Shown here: one piece after another, positions 23,555 through 32,272 of the stretch
Numbering within the stretch: the first letter of the stretch is position 1
Layout: the number at the start of each line of letters is the position of its first letter
Source of the DNA: Paenibacillus sp. FSL R5-0517
GTDB taxonomy: Bacteria > Bacillota > Bacilli > Paenibacillales > Paenibacillaceae
Assembly: GCF_037974355.1 (NCBI RefSeq)
Contig: NZ_CP150235.1
Location: 5,828,001 to 5,892,000, forward strand
DNA length: 64,000 nt
Direction: 5' to 3'
The notes under the pieces: model-generated
The model's database searches: none
What the model was told of the DNA's origin: nothing
What the model saw: the letters and a program-made list of their open reading frames with translations, nothing else
Made by a program: the position numbers and the translations under genes

Positions 23555-26401
23555 TCAAACCAATACATCCTGCTTGGGCAGTCTTACCTTGAATGTACTT
23601 CCCTTGCCCGGTGCAGATATAAAGGTCAGCGTTCCCTTGTGATCCTCTACAATTTTACGGGAGATGTACAACCCGATTCCTGTTCCACCAATCTGCCGAT
23701 GGTCCGAATTATCCACTCGATAAAATTTGTTGAATAACATGTCCTTCTCTTGCTCCGCAATCCCTATTCCATAATCACGGACATCAAGACATAGCCACTC
23801 CTCTTCTTCCCATAACGTAACATCGATGCGATCGGCTCCTGGAGAATACTTGACTGCGTTGCCCACCAGATTATGCAGAACCTGAACCATCCTGTTCTGG
23901 TCCGCGTAAGCAAAAAAGTCTCCATTAAACGTATGCACGTAGATTCGTTGGGCAGACTTCATATTCCACTGTTCAGCAACCCCTTCTACCAACTCAACCA
24001 GCGGTACATACGTCATATGGTAAGTCATGCCCTCATTATCGAGGCGCTGAATATCGAGTACATCATCGAGCAGACTGCTGAGCCGCTTGCCCTCGGAAGC
24101 GATCGTCTGCATGAATTCCTGCTGCTGAGCTGCTGGAAGGTCGTACATCATCATGAGTTCCACATACCCCATAATGGTGGCTACAGGCGTTCGAAGCTCA
24201 TGAGATACCACGCTGATCAGTTCATTCTTCATCCGATCCAGCCGTTCTTCTCCCGTCCGGTCCCGGAAGACCAGCAGAAAGCCATGGTTTTTCCCCGGTA
24301 CATCCATCTGCTTCATATATAACGAGAATACACTTTTCTCCGCATTGTTAAATATAAATTCAGTCTCAATAAATGCTGTTTCACCATCCAGAAATGCTTT
24401 GGTCTGTTCTAGCAGATTGAAATTATCCGTTAATACCATCGTATCAATCGCCTGCGCCAAATCTTCAATAGATCTGCCCAGAAAATCACCCAAACCAAAC
24501 ATCTCTTCGATCCTGCGGTTGACGATGGTTATGGTCCCTGATCGATCTGACATCACGAGCCCTTCCCGTACGGATTCAATAAATTGCTCACTGATATCTC
24601 GCTGTTCCTGAATGGCAATCTTTTCATTGAACAACTCCAGGTTCAGCTTCTCCAGCGCAAGAGCATGACGCACACGATCTTCTTCTGCTCTGGTCCGCTC
24701 CGTAATATCCTTGATAAACAGGTTATATAACGTCTCATTCTTGCCAAGCTGAATTTCTACAATTTTGTACTCAATCGGAAAGACGGAACCATCCCGGCGA
24801 ATCCCTGAAATTTCATCTACGATCGTATATCTCTTACCTTCAACATAATCGAATCGCTCCAACAATTTCTTGATCTCGATGCAGCTTGCCCCCTGGAAAA
24901 GAGACGGTGCTTCCTTCTGTTGGATCACTTCTTCCCGACGTAACCCAAACATTCTTTCAGCCTCTGGATTAAACTCAACGATCTGTCCATTGGAGTCCAC
25001 AGCGATAATGGCATCAATAGAGGATTCAATGATTGCACGTTTGACCTCTTCACTATTCTTGAGTTCCTTGGTGCGTTCTACGACCCTGTCCTCCAGCGTT
25101 AACTTGTCATGACGAATCTGTTCGAATTGTTCCAGCAGCACATCGGCCATTTTACGCAAATTACCAATCAGGATCTGTACTTCGGTTACATGGCTGGTGG
25201 GCCACTCCAGCTTCCCGTTTCGAAACAATATTCTCGGCAGAGAACCCGTCATTCTGGTCAGTCTTAACAGTGGGCTAACGACTTTTCTACTGAGAGGAGC
25301 CGCTACAATCATAGAAGCCACAATGATGATGAACAGGGATTGCAGCGTAGTCAGATATATCGATTCAATTCGGGGGTAATACTTGGACGAGTCAGTCACA
25401 ATAAATACCCGATAAGGTGTTATATTTTTCATTTTTGCTTCGTAGATAAAGATGGCTTGTCTCCAATGATTCAATACATCGCTGTAATGGATATTAGCAG
25501 AACTTTTCAGCATGAGGTTATCCTTCGACTTCAGAATATTGAACCTGTCCATGTCCAGGTACCCACCAGGCTGAAGTGTATTTAAACCAGAAGCGATGAC
25601 TGTATCATTCCGATCAAGCAGTATCACATTCACACCCAATAGATGATGATAACGCGCCATATTTTGTTCCATATTCTCGGATGTAACATACTCTTCATCA
25701 AGATCCTGTACAACCGCACTCGATGCGTATTTCATCTCACGTAATATGGCATCATTCATTTGACTCAACTGTCTTTGGCTATCGGCGGATAACAATACGA
25801 GCGAAACAAATACCACGAAGGCGACTACGTATTTAAACGCAATCCTTGTGAGTGGAATGGTTCCCGTGCGTTTTAATCTTTGCTCACCCATAGTGATCCA
25901 GAAATCCACCACAATACCTGCAATTAGAGCATTTACCATGCCAATCACGGCAATATACATATACTCATACTTCAAATCTTCTATATCCAAGCCCAACACA
26001 TAATGTCCGCAATAGATAACCGGAAGTAACATCACTACCCAGAAGACAGCATTCGCCTTGATTAGGCTTCCGTTCTTCCAACGAATCTGCCAACCAAGCA
26101 TCCAGAGCAATTCAATGAAATGCGCCATCATTACGGTTAAATTCCGTGGCTCGAAGCCGGCAATGATGTTATTCAACAGATGGATGACTGTAAAGGTGAC
26201 CAATCCATAGATAGCCCCATGCAAACGAAGAGCAATGAGTACTGCTGCGCTGCCCACCATAATTTGCACACCATAGAATAACGTCAGTGGAAAAATAGTG
26301 CTTAGTGAGCCTAGCATAATTAGTATGCAGGTCCCAATCCAGGGAATCTGCAGCTTCGAGATCACCCAATCCAGCATCTGTATCTTCTTTATATGATCCA
26401 T
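23555..26401 (-). CDS. Membrane sensor histidine kinase with two PAS domains
   Basis: A protein of 948 residues. Residues 15-185 hold about six membrane helices (a 5TM-type input domain), a further helix at about 195-215, and an extracellular Cache-like region (about 216-355; YHHLLGVNVILLDRNDTVIAS). Next are another helix (about 358-380), HAMP (about 381-440), a short coiled coil and PAS 1 (about 455-575; ISIDAIIAVDSNGQ-type start, DITERT end). PAS 2 follows (about 605-715), then HisKA (ISVVSHELRTPVATIMGY) and HATPase_c (NLVGNAVKYSPGADRI, DYGIGI, GGTGIGLYI). It is the sensor of a two-component system; its partner is probably the divergent regulator at 26747. The signal is unknown. Confidence 0.87.
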   Translation of the reverse strand: MDHIKKIQMLDWVISKLQIPWIGTCILIMLGSLSTIFPLTLFYGVQIMVGSAAVLIALRLHGAIYGLVTFTVIHLLNNIIAGFEPRNLTVMMAHFIELLWMLGWQIRWKNGSLIKANAVFWVVMLLPVIYCGHYVLGLDIEDLKYEYMYIAVIGMVNALIAGIVVDFWITMGEQRLKRTGTIPLTRIAFKYVVAFVVFVSLVLLSADSQRQLSQMNDAILREMKYASSAVVQDLDEEYVTSENMEQNMARYHHLLGVNVILLDRNDTVIASGLNTLQPGGYLDMDRFNILKSKDNLMLKSSANIHYSDVLNHWRQAIFIYEAKMKNITPYRVFIVTDSSKYYPRIESIYLTTLQSLFIIIVASMIVAAPLSRKVVSPLLRLTRMTGSLPRILFRNGKLEWPTSHVTEVQILIGNLRKMADVLLEQFEQIRHDKLTLEDRVVERTKELKNSEEVKRAIIESSIDAIIAVDSNGQIVEFNPEAERMFGLRREEVIQQKEAPSLFQGASCIEIKKLLERFDYVEGKRYTIVDEISGIRRDGSVFPIEYKIVEIQLGKNETLYNLFIKDITERTRAEEDRVRHALALEKLNLELFNEKIAIQEQRDISEQFIESVREGLVMSDRSGTITIVNRRIEEMFGLGDFLGRSIEDLAQAIDTMVLTDNFNLLEQTKAFLDGETAFIETEFIFNNAEKSVFSLYMKQMDVPGKNHGFLLVFRDRTGEERLDRMKNELISVVSHELRTPVATIMGYVELMMMYDLPAAQQQEFMQTIASEGKRLSSLLDDVLDIQRLDNEGMTYHMTYVPLVELVEGVAEQWNMKSAQRIYVHTFNGDFFAYADQNRMVQVLHNLVGNAVKYSPGADRIDVTLWEEEEWLCLDVRDYGIGIAEQEKDMLFNKFYRVDNSDHRQIGGTGIGLYISRKIVEDHKGTLTFISAPGKGSTFKVRLPKQDVLV

Positions 26402-26746
26402 TAGCAGTTAACCTCATGAATCATTTTTTCTTCTGTTTTCAACAACAACGTTGGTTCCCCCTATAAACTTAAGCGGATACAATCTACATTTTTTCCCCTT
26501 AACTCGTTCTGATCTATTATACTGTAATTAGTAGTTGGTGTAGATTTGGGAAATTCTGAGTCATCGGCAACCTAATTGCATTCATGCTAAGATATTGAAG
26601 CTCAATAAAAAAAGTTTATTCCTTCTCTACATACACATCCTATATTTTGGAATACAAACATTAAAAAATTTGCGGCATTTATTCGCAATTCACCTTGTTT
26701 TTTTAGTAGTTTCTTAACATATTATTTTCACCAGGAGTGTGACCCT
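26402..26746. other. Intergenic region between divergent kinase and regulator
   Basis: 345 bp of AT-rich sequence. A small hairpin TTGCG...CGCAA lies near 26668-26686. No clear -35/-10 pair stands out and no extra gene is visible. It must hold both promoters of the divergent pair. Confidence 0.4.
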
Positions 26747-27445
26747 ATGACGATCAAAGTACTTCTTATAGAGGATGAGAAAAATCTGGCCGACATGATT
26801 GCTTTCTTTCTGGAGGAGGAAGGATACATCACTGAACGGGTTCAACATGCCCGCGAGGCTCTTCAACTGTTTCCACAATTCCAGCCGGATATTGTTGTAA
26901 CGGATCTCATGCTTCCTGAAATGGATGGAAATGATCTCGTAGAAGCCTTTCGCCAGCACTCCACTGTGCCTATTCTAATGATCTCCGCAAGCACCATGCT
27001 GAACGATCGACTGCGCGCATTACATAATGGTGCGGATGACTTTCTGTGCAAACCATTTAGTTTGAAAGAGTTGGATGCACGGATTAAAGCACTGCTGCGA
27101 AGATCAATCATTTCCTATCAGGATAAACCGGCAAAGGAAGACAAGCAGGCAGAGGTTACTGGGCATGTGAATGTGAATGAGTACAGAAGAACCCTGTTTG
27201 TGGATGGTGTTGAAATCGAGGTCACTCATATTGAGTTTGAGATTATGAAGGAATTGTACCGAAATCCGGGTAAAGTGTTCACCCGCAATGAACTGATGGA
27301 TCGAATCAAAGGCTCCGAACGCGCCTATCTGGATCGTACCATCGATGTTCATATCTCAAGTCTGCGTAAAAAAATTGAGCCTGACCCCAAGAACCCACGT
27401 TATATTAAGACGGTTTGGGGAACAGGCTATAAATATGTGATCTAA
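26747..27445 (+). CDS. OmpR/PhoB-family response regulator
   Basis: A protein of 232 residues. The receiver (1-120) has EDE in VLLIEDEKNL, phospho-Asp in VVTDLMLPEMDG, Ser/Thr switch in LMISAS and Lys in FLCKPFSL. A DNA-binding winged helix follows (about 133-230): RTLFVDGVEIEVTHIEFEIM, RNELMDRI, DRTIDVHISSLRKKIE and YIKTVWGTGYKYV. AGGAG precedes the ATG. It is divergent from the large sensor kinase at 23555-26401 and the two most likely form a pair. Target genes are unknown. Confidence 0.9.
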   Translation: MTIKVLLIEDEKNLADMIAFFLEEEGYITERVQHAREALQLFPQFQPDIVVTDLMLPEMDGNDLVEAFRQHSTVPILMISASTMLNDRLRALHNGADDFLCKPFSLKELDARIKALLRRSIISYQDKPAKEDKQAEVTGHVNVNEYRRTLFVDGVEIEVTHIEFEIMKELYRNPGKVFTRNELMDRIKGSERAYLDRTIDVHISSLRKKIEPDPKNPRYIKTVWGTGYKYVI

Positions 27446-27492
27446 TCACGATCGTAACAATTGAAGTTAAAAACTATAGCCACATCCCTCTT

Positions 27493-27912
27493 TTATCTCA
27501 TGGATAAGATGGGCGGTATGGCTATTTCTGATTTGTGGACAGACGATGAATGAAACCAATTCTCCATTTCCTTGATGAGATGATCCGGGTCTTGCTCGTT
27601 CCAGAGAAACATCTTCATCTCACCCGTGCCTGTAATCTGTTGCAGGTGTCGCTTCCGAATGAGGGATTTGAAATCAGTAATGACCAGTAACGGAAGTTGT
27701 GGCATAAAAGCCCGAATGGCATTTGCTGCTGACACTGCTTCTTCGGCAATCTGATAATCAACAATACAATACCGGGCATTTTCCCAACTTCCCCGATGTG
27801 TTTCTATCGCAGAACCAGATGTTGAGTCCTCCATCCAGTTCCTGAACAATTGAATAATATTCTCATATGCAATACGACGTTTACCATCCGAGAGCACGGT
27901 AATGGGTTCCAT
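27493..27912 (-). CDS. Orphan protein with a receiver-like core, function unknown
   Basis: A soluble protein of 139 residues. The stretch ARYCIVDYQIAEEAVSAANA, then IRAFMPQLPLLVITDF, follows the beta3-alpha3-beta4 pattern of response-regulator receivers ('VLLDYQMPxxDGxxxxxxIR..PxLPVIVLTxF'). The Asp of VDYQ falls where the phospho-acceptor would be. The N-terminal acidic pair and the late KP motif are not apparent, so it is probably a degenerate receiver, if one at all. GGAGG lies 8 nt before the ATG. It is convergent with the response regulator at 26747 and may be linked to it. Confidence 0.5.
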   Translation of the reverse strand: MEPITVLSDGKRRIAYENIIQLFRNWMEDSTSGSAIETHRGSWENARYCIVDYQIAEEAVSAANAIRAFMPQLPLLVITDFKSLIRKRHLQQITGTGEMKMFLWNEQDPDHLIKEMENWFHSSSVHKSEIAIPPILSMR

Positions 27913-28124
27913 AAGTATAACCTCCAGTTGTTTCTTCCTATTATTGTGCCAATTTTCGTTTAAAAATGTTTGTGAGTGAACATGAAAGAAGTGTTAACAA
28001 ATTTCGCACTTCTTCACACTAAGTGTCAGATATGCCCATATCGCTTCTGGTTGATTTCGCAGATTCCACACATTGATGTAAAATAGAGAAATACCCGTGT
28101 GATTTAATTAACGGGAGGTTAAGG

Positions 28125-28142
28125 ATGAATTTGGTATTATAG
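28125..28142 (+). other. Possible five-codon leader frame before the Nfu/HEAT gene
   Basis: GGGAGG followed by ATG-AAT-TTG-GTA-TTA-TAG (MNLVL). The TAG overlaps the AGGAGG of the next gene, so ribosomes ending here would be placed at the next start at 28155. Could be chance. Confidence 0.3.
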
Positions 28143-28154
28143 GAGGTTACACTG

Positions 28155-29297
28155 ATGAATATTGTTTCCATTGAACCAACACCGAGTCCAAATACGATGA
28201 TGCTGCATCTCGATGAACGTCTGGAGGACGGAATTCGCAGAACATATACACTGGACAACGAACGATCCGCCCCGGCGTTCATTCGCCAGATGCTTCATAT
28301 TCCCGGCGTAAAGAGTGTATTTCACACGACCGACTTCGTGGCGCTTGATCGCAAAGGAAACGCAGACTGGTCTGTCATTCTGGGCGAAGTCCAGAATCGT
28401 CTCGGACAGGAAGGCATCAATCTGGACTGGATTGAGTCTGAGGACGGATCTGGCGAACACTTCGGAGAAGCACAGGTATTCGTTCAGTTCTTTAGAGGGG
28501 TACCCATGCAAATCAGGGTTAAGGCCGGAGCCAAAGAAGAACGAATCTCGCTGTCAGATCGTTTTGTCAAAGCCGTTACCGAAGTTGCCAGTGCAACCAT
28601 GATCAAAGAACGTAAACTGAGTGATTACGGCGTTCGTTACGGCGAATTGCCGGACATCGCACGCGAAGTTGAGCAAGAGCTGGAAGCGGCCTATCCGCCA
28701 GAACGACTGGAGCAGGTCATCCAACAGGCGATTGAACATGGTACCAACTCCGAAGAATTTATTGAGCGTCGTCGCGAACTGGATGGTGCCGAACTCGAAG
28801 AGGCCTTGCGTAACAGTGACTGGAATGTTCGCTATGCTGCCTTGGACGGCATGGAGCCTACAGCAGAAAGATTGCCGCTTGTAGCTCAAGCTCTGCATGA
28901 TGACAAAATGCAGATCCGGCGTTTGGCCGTGGTATACCTGGGTGACATTCGTACACCGGAAGCAATGGAACTGCTGTATGAAGCGCTCCAGGACAGTTCA
29001 CCTGCGGTACGCCGTACGGCCGGGGATACCTTGTCTGATATCGGCGATCCTGCCGCCACACCAGCCATGACAGCAACATTATCGGATAAAAGTAAACTTG
29101 TCCGCTGGCGTGCTGCACGTTTTCTATATGAGGTCGGTACAGAAGAAGCAGAGCAAGCGTTGCGAGTTGCAGCCGATGATCCCGAATTCGAAGTCAGCCT
29201 GCAAGCCAAGATGGCTCTGGAACGAATCGAATCCGGCGAACAAGCTGCCGGAACGGTATGGCAACAGATGGCCGGCCGCAACAAAAAAGAGGAATAG
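28155..29297 (+). CDS. Nfu N-terminal domain / HEAT-repeat protein (conserved virulence factor C family)
   Basis: A protein of 380 residues. Residues 1-85 match the Nfu N-terminal domain (IEPTPSPNTMMLHLDERL, FIRQMLHIPGVKSVFHTTDFVALDR, DWSVILGEV), known from Fe-S scaffold proteins but here without the CxxC C-terminal domain. Residues about 215-370 are HEAT-like helical repeats (DWNVRYAALDGM, DDKMQIRRLAVVYLGDI, DSSPAVRRTAGDTLSDIGD, DKSKLVRWRAARFLYEVG, DPEFEVSLQAKMALE). This pairing is that of the conserved virulence factor C / YpgR family of Firmicutes. The role is thought to concern metabolism or virulence regulation, with no fixed activity. AGGAGG lies before the ATG. Monocistronic. Confidence 0.85.
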   Translation: MNIVSIEPTPSPNTMMLHLDERLEDGIRRTYTLDNERSAPAFIRQMLHIPGVKSVFHTTDFVALDRKGNADWSVILGEVQNRLGQEGINLDWIESEDGSGEHFGEAQVFVQFFRGVPMQIRVKAGAKEERISLSDRFVKAVTEVASATMIKERKLSDYGVRYGELPDIAREVEQELEAAYPPERLEQVIQQAIEHGTNSEEFIERRRELDGAELEEALRNSDWNVRYAALDGMEPTAERLPLVAQALHDDKMQIRRLAVVYLGDIRTPEAMELLYEALQDSSPAVRRTAGDTLSDIGDPAATPAMTATLSDKSKLVRWRAARFLYEVGTEEAEQALRVAADDPEFEVSLQAKMALERIESGEQAAGTVWQQMAGRNKKEE

Positions 29298-29330
29298 TCG
29301 TCCCTCAAACCTCACATCCAACAATTGTTA

Positions 29331-29359
29331 TTGCACTGGAAAAGCACGCGCGTTATACT
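29331..29359 (+). promoter_or_regulatory. SigA-type promoter of the lysP leader
   Basis: TTGCAC (29331-29336), 17-nt spacer, TATACT (29354-29359); start of transcription would be about 80 bases before the riboswitch. Confidence 0.75.
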
Positions 29360-29446
29360 GGTTGTCTGTTTACTAAACTGAACACACCGTGTTAAGTTGC
29401 GTTGTTCATAATTTCATAGACAATAGATACACCTCATCCATGAATG

Positions 29447-29657
29447 GTGAGGTAGAGGTCGCGGGTGCGATCAGTACGCTGAAGGAGGCGCTAAGGAGCC
29501 GCTTATGAGATCAGCCGAAAGGTGCACCCGCCGAAGCTTACTGGACGTTCCTTATACGGTCCGGTGGGCTGGGGCTGCTGTCGAAAGGCGCAGAACTGTC
29601 ACGGAAGTACATTTCCTTTGTATAAAGGTATGAATTCTTCTGTGTTGAGCTATCTTA
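29447..29657 (+). promoter_or_regulatory. Lysine riboswitch (L-box)
   Basis: The leader has the conserved blocks of the lysine aptamer in order: GGTAGAGGTCGCGG, AGTACG, GAAGGAGGCGC, GCCGCTTATGAGA, GCCGAAAGG, CCGCCGAAGC, GGGCTGGGGCTGCTGTCGAA (three-way junction strands) and GAACTGTCACGG. P1 can form from AGGTAG (29450-29455) and CTATCT (29650-29655). A terminator follows at 29692. Binding of lysine should favour termination and lower expression of the permease downstream. Confidence 0.93.
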
Positions 29658-29691
29658 ATCATCTGGGACATGGTGCGGACATTGAAATATT

Positions 29692-29723
29692 AAAGACCGC
29701 AGGCTGATGCCTGTGGTCTTTTT
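29692..29723 (+). terminator. Riboswitch-controlled terminator before lysP
   Basis: AAAGACCGCAGGC (29692-29704) / GCCTGTGGTCTTT (29709-29721), loop TGAT, then T5. It lies between aptamer and coding region, so it is the expression platform. Confidence 0.9.
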
Positions 29724-29776
29724 GTTTAGGAAGCAATTATCGCAAACATCAGTATATCGAATGAAGGAGTGTTTCC

Positions 29777-31255
29777 ATGCAAGACCGCAGTAACCCAACA
29801 ACAACTAGACCTTCCCTGAAAAAAGGATTACGCGCACGCCATATGACGATGATCGCCCTCGGTGGCTCAATTGGAACCGGGCTGTTTCTCGCAAGTGGTA
29901 CCGCCATCTCAACCGCAGGCCCTGGCGGGGCATTAATTGCATACGCGGCCGTTGGCATCATGGTCTATTTCCTCATGACCAGCCTTGGTGAGCTTGCTAC
30001 CTTTATGCCGGACTCCGGTTCATTTAATACGTATGCCGCACGTTTTGTCGATCCCGCCCTCGGGTTCGCCATGGGCTGGAACTTCTGGTATAACTGGGCG
30101 GTAACCATCGCGGCAGAGCTTGCTGCCGCAACAGTGCTCATTAAATACTGGTTCCCTGACAGTTCGTCCATGTTATGGAGCTTACTGTTCCTCGTGCTGA
30201 TCTTTGCCTTGAATGTCCTGTCCGTCAAAGGATACGGGGAGTCCGAGTACTGGTTCGCCATTATCAAGGTAGCTACCGTTATTATCTTCCTGGCCGTTGG
30301 TGTGCTTATGATCTTTGGTATTATGGGCGGAGAAGCCGTTGGTTTCAGCAACTTCACCATCGGTGATGCGCCCATTCATGGCGGATTCTTCGCCGTGTTA
30401 GGCGTATTCATGGCTGCGGGATTCTCCTTCCAGGGTACCGAGCTTATCGGAGTAGCCGCCGGGGAAAGTGAAAATCCGCGCGAAAATGTACCTCGTGCCA
30501 TTCGGCAGGTATTCTGGCGCATTCTGATTTTTTACATTTTGGCGATTACCGTGATCAGTCTGATCATCCCGTATACTCATCCGAATTTGCTCAAAGGAGA
30601 TCTGGAAAATATCGGGGTCAGCCCGTTCACACTGGTGTTTGAAAAAGCAGGACTCGCCATTGCGGCTTCCGTCATGAATGCCGTTATTCTAACTTCCGTA
30701 CTCTCTGCCGGAAACTCAGGCATGTATGCTTCAAGCCGGGTTCTCTATGCCCTTGCCCGAGACGGTAAAGCGCCTCGGTTCCTCGGTAAGCTGAACAAAA
30801 AAGGCATTCCCATGAATGCCTTGCTGCTTACCACAGCCGTTGGCATGTTGGCATTTCTTGCCTCCCTATTCGGCGATGGCATTGTGTATACCTGGTTGCT
30901 GAATGCATCCGGTATGTGTGGTTTTATTACTTGGCTAGGTATCGCTATCAGTCATTATCGCTTCCGTCGTGCATACGTTGCACAAGGCAGGGACCTAAGC
31001 GATCTGCCTTACCGGGCACGTTGGTTCCCGTTTGGGCCGATCTTTGCCTTTGTCCTGTGTATTATCGTGATTATTGGACAGAACTATCAGGCATTTACGG
31101 GTGACGAGATCGACTGGAGTGGAGCCATCGTTGCCTATCTGAGCGTCCCCCTGTTCCTCGTGTTGTGGCTTGGTTACAAATGGATCAAAAAAACCAAAGT
31201 GGTGCCGCTGAAGGAATGTGATTTCACACCTACCGATGCACCAAGTAACAAATAG
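29777..31255 (+). CDS. lysP: Lysine-specific permease (APC superfamily, AAT family)
   Basis: A protein of 492 residues with twelve predicted membrane helices. It starts with RPSLKKGLRARHMTMIALGG, then SIGTGLFLASGTAI, the AAT-family signature, and has GFSFQGTELIGVAAGESENPRENVPRAI in the middle, characteristic of LysP-like transporters. It imports lysine with protons. The lysine riboswitch in its leader supports lysine as the substrate more strongly than the sequence alone, since AAT members carry many amino acids. AAGGAG precedes the ATG and a terminator follows, so it is a single-gene unit. Confidence 0.92.
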   Translation: MQDRSNPTTTRPSLKKGLRARHMTMIALGGSIGTGLFLASGTAISTAGPGGALIAYAAVGIMVYFLMTSLGELATFMPDSGSFNTYAARFVDPALGFAMGWNFWYNWAVTIAAELAAATVLIKYWFPDSSSMLWSLLFLVLIFALNVLSVKGYGESEYWFAIIKVATVIIFLAVGVLMIFGIMGGEAVGFSNFTIGDAPIHGGFFAVLGVFMAAGFSFQGTELIGVAAGESENPRENVPRAIRQVFWRILIFYILAITVISLIIPYTHPNLLKGDLENIGVSPFTLVFEKAGLAIAASVMNAVILTSVLSAGNSGMYASSRVLYALARDGKAPRFLGKLNKKGIPMNALLLTTAVGMLAFLASLFGDGIVYTWLLNASGMCGFITWLGIAISHYRFRRAYVAQGRDLSDLPYRARWFPFGPIFAFVLCIIVIIGQNYQAFTGDEIDWSGAIVAYLSVPLFLVLWLGYKWIKKTKVVPLKECDFTPTDAPSNK

Positions 31256-31302
31256 TAGCTCCAACGTACTATCATCTACAGATACAATTGACTTTATATA
31301 AT

Positions 31303-31358
31303 AAAACCTCCCCGTGGCGTTGCAGTTTTCATTCTGTAGCGATACGGGGAGGTTTTTT
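31303..31358 (+). terminator. Terminator after lysP
   Basis: AAAACCTCCCCGT (31303-31315) / ACGGGGAGGTTTT (31344-31356) followed by T; loop of 28 nt. Confidence 0.85.
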
Positions 31359-31487
31359 GGTGACGGCCCCTTCGAACATTCCTGTACCTCTTCGTCCTTT
31401 CGTCTCCTGTCCATATTTTGTATAGGTCTGTAAGTAAAAATAGATAAAGGTATACTATTTTTCTTGAACAACGGGAGTTGATGCATA

Positions 31488-32138
31488 ATGAAAAAATTCT
31501 CTATCCTGCTCATTCTGCTGGGCATGCTGATCATCAGCTTTCCTTTCCTACGGGACACGTATTATGACTGGCAGCAAACCCGTGTGATGAACGATCTGGA
31601 GCAACTGCAAGACGGCTTGTCCAAGCTGAATCACGCCTTCGAACAAGGCATACAGGATGCAGCTTCCGCCGAGCCAACTACTGACAATACAGATATAGTG
31701 CAAGACGAATCTTCGGATACGTTGGGGGTACTCTCCATTGACAAGATTGATGTCCGCTTGCCGATTTTGGAGGGTGCCACGGAAGCAAACATGAAGGTAG
31801 CTGCAACCCACCTTGTCGAAACCAATAGAATCGGTAACAAAGGTAATGCCGCCATTGCCGCTCATCGCGCCCACAAAAAAGGACGACTGTTCAATCGCTT
31901 GGGAGAACTCCAGATTGGCGATTCAATGGAAGTCACCCTGGCAGATCGAACGATCATCCATTATAAGATAGATCGGATATCCGTTGTGGAGCCTAATGAC
32001 TTGTCCGTGCTGGAAGACCCCGGACTTGGACAGGTCCTTACCTTGATTACCTGTGATCCACTCGTCAATCCAACACATCGGTTAATTGTAAGAGCCATTA
32101 AAGTAAATCCTGACGTCGCTGGATTTGATCTTCCTTAA
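31488..32138 (+). CDS. Class D sortase
   Basis: A protein of 216 residues. Residues 5-22 are a membrane anchor (ILLILLGMLIISFPFL), residues 30-75 a helical or disordered stalk, and residues 78-212 the sortase beta barrel. Catalytic residues are His126 (AIAAHRAH), Cys189 (TLITCDP) and Arg198 (THRLIVRA). Sortases cleave LPXTG-like signals and join the protein to the peptidoglycan. The only LPXTG protein in the window is the convergent adhesin at 32273-36796, 130 bp away, so it is probably its substrate. It resembles the YhcS type of Bacillus. Confidence 0.9.
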   Translation: MKKFSILLILLGMLIISFPFLRDTYYDWQQTRVMNDLEQLQDGLSKLNHAFEQGIQDAASAEPTTDNTDIVQDESSDTLGVLSIDKIDVRLPILEGATEANMKVAATHLVETNRIGNKGNAAIAAHRAHKKGRLFNRLGELQIGDSMEVTLADRTIIHYKIDRISVVEPNDLSVLEDPGLGQVLTLITCDPLVNPTHRLIVRAIKVNPDVAGFDLP

Positions 32139-32157
32139 GGTTCAACCGAAATAAAAT

Positions 32158-32222
32158 AAAACACCCTCTAGTATATTCACACCGTGACTCTGGGTCACTT
32201 GTGAAGCTAGAGGGTGTTTTTA
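32158..32222. terminator. Bidirectional terminator between sortase and adhesin
   Basis: AAAACACCCTCTAG (32158-32171) / CTAGAGGGTGTTTT (32207-32220) with a nested GTGAC/GTCAC hairpin; T run on the plus strand, T4 on the minus strand. Confidence 0.88.
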
Positions 32223-32272
32223 TCTGTTTTATCTGAAAATGATCTATTCCTGCATTACGTGCTGCGTGCGAT

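Noticed and set aside
29522..29707. Short plus-strand frame across the lysine riboswitch
   Set aside because: The region is explained by a structured RNA and terminator.
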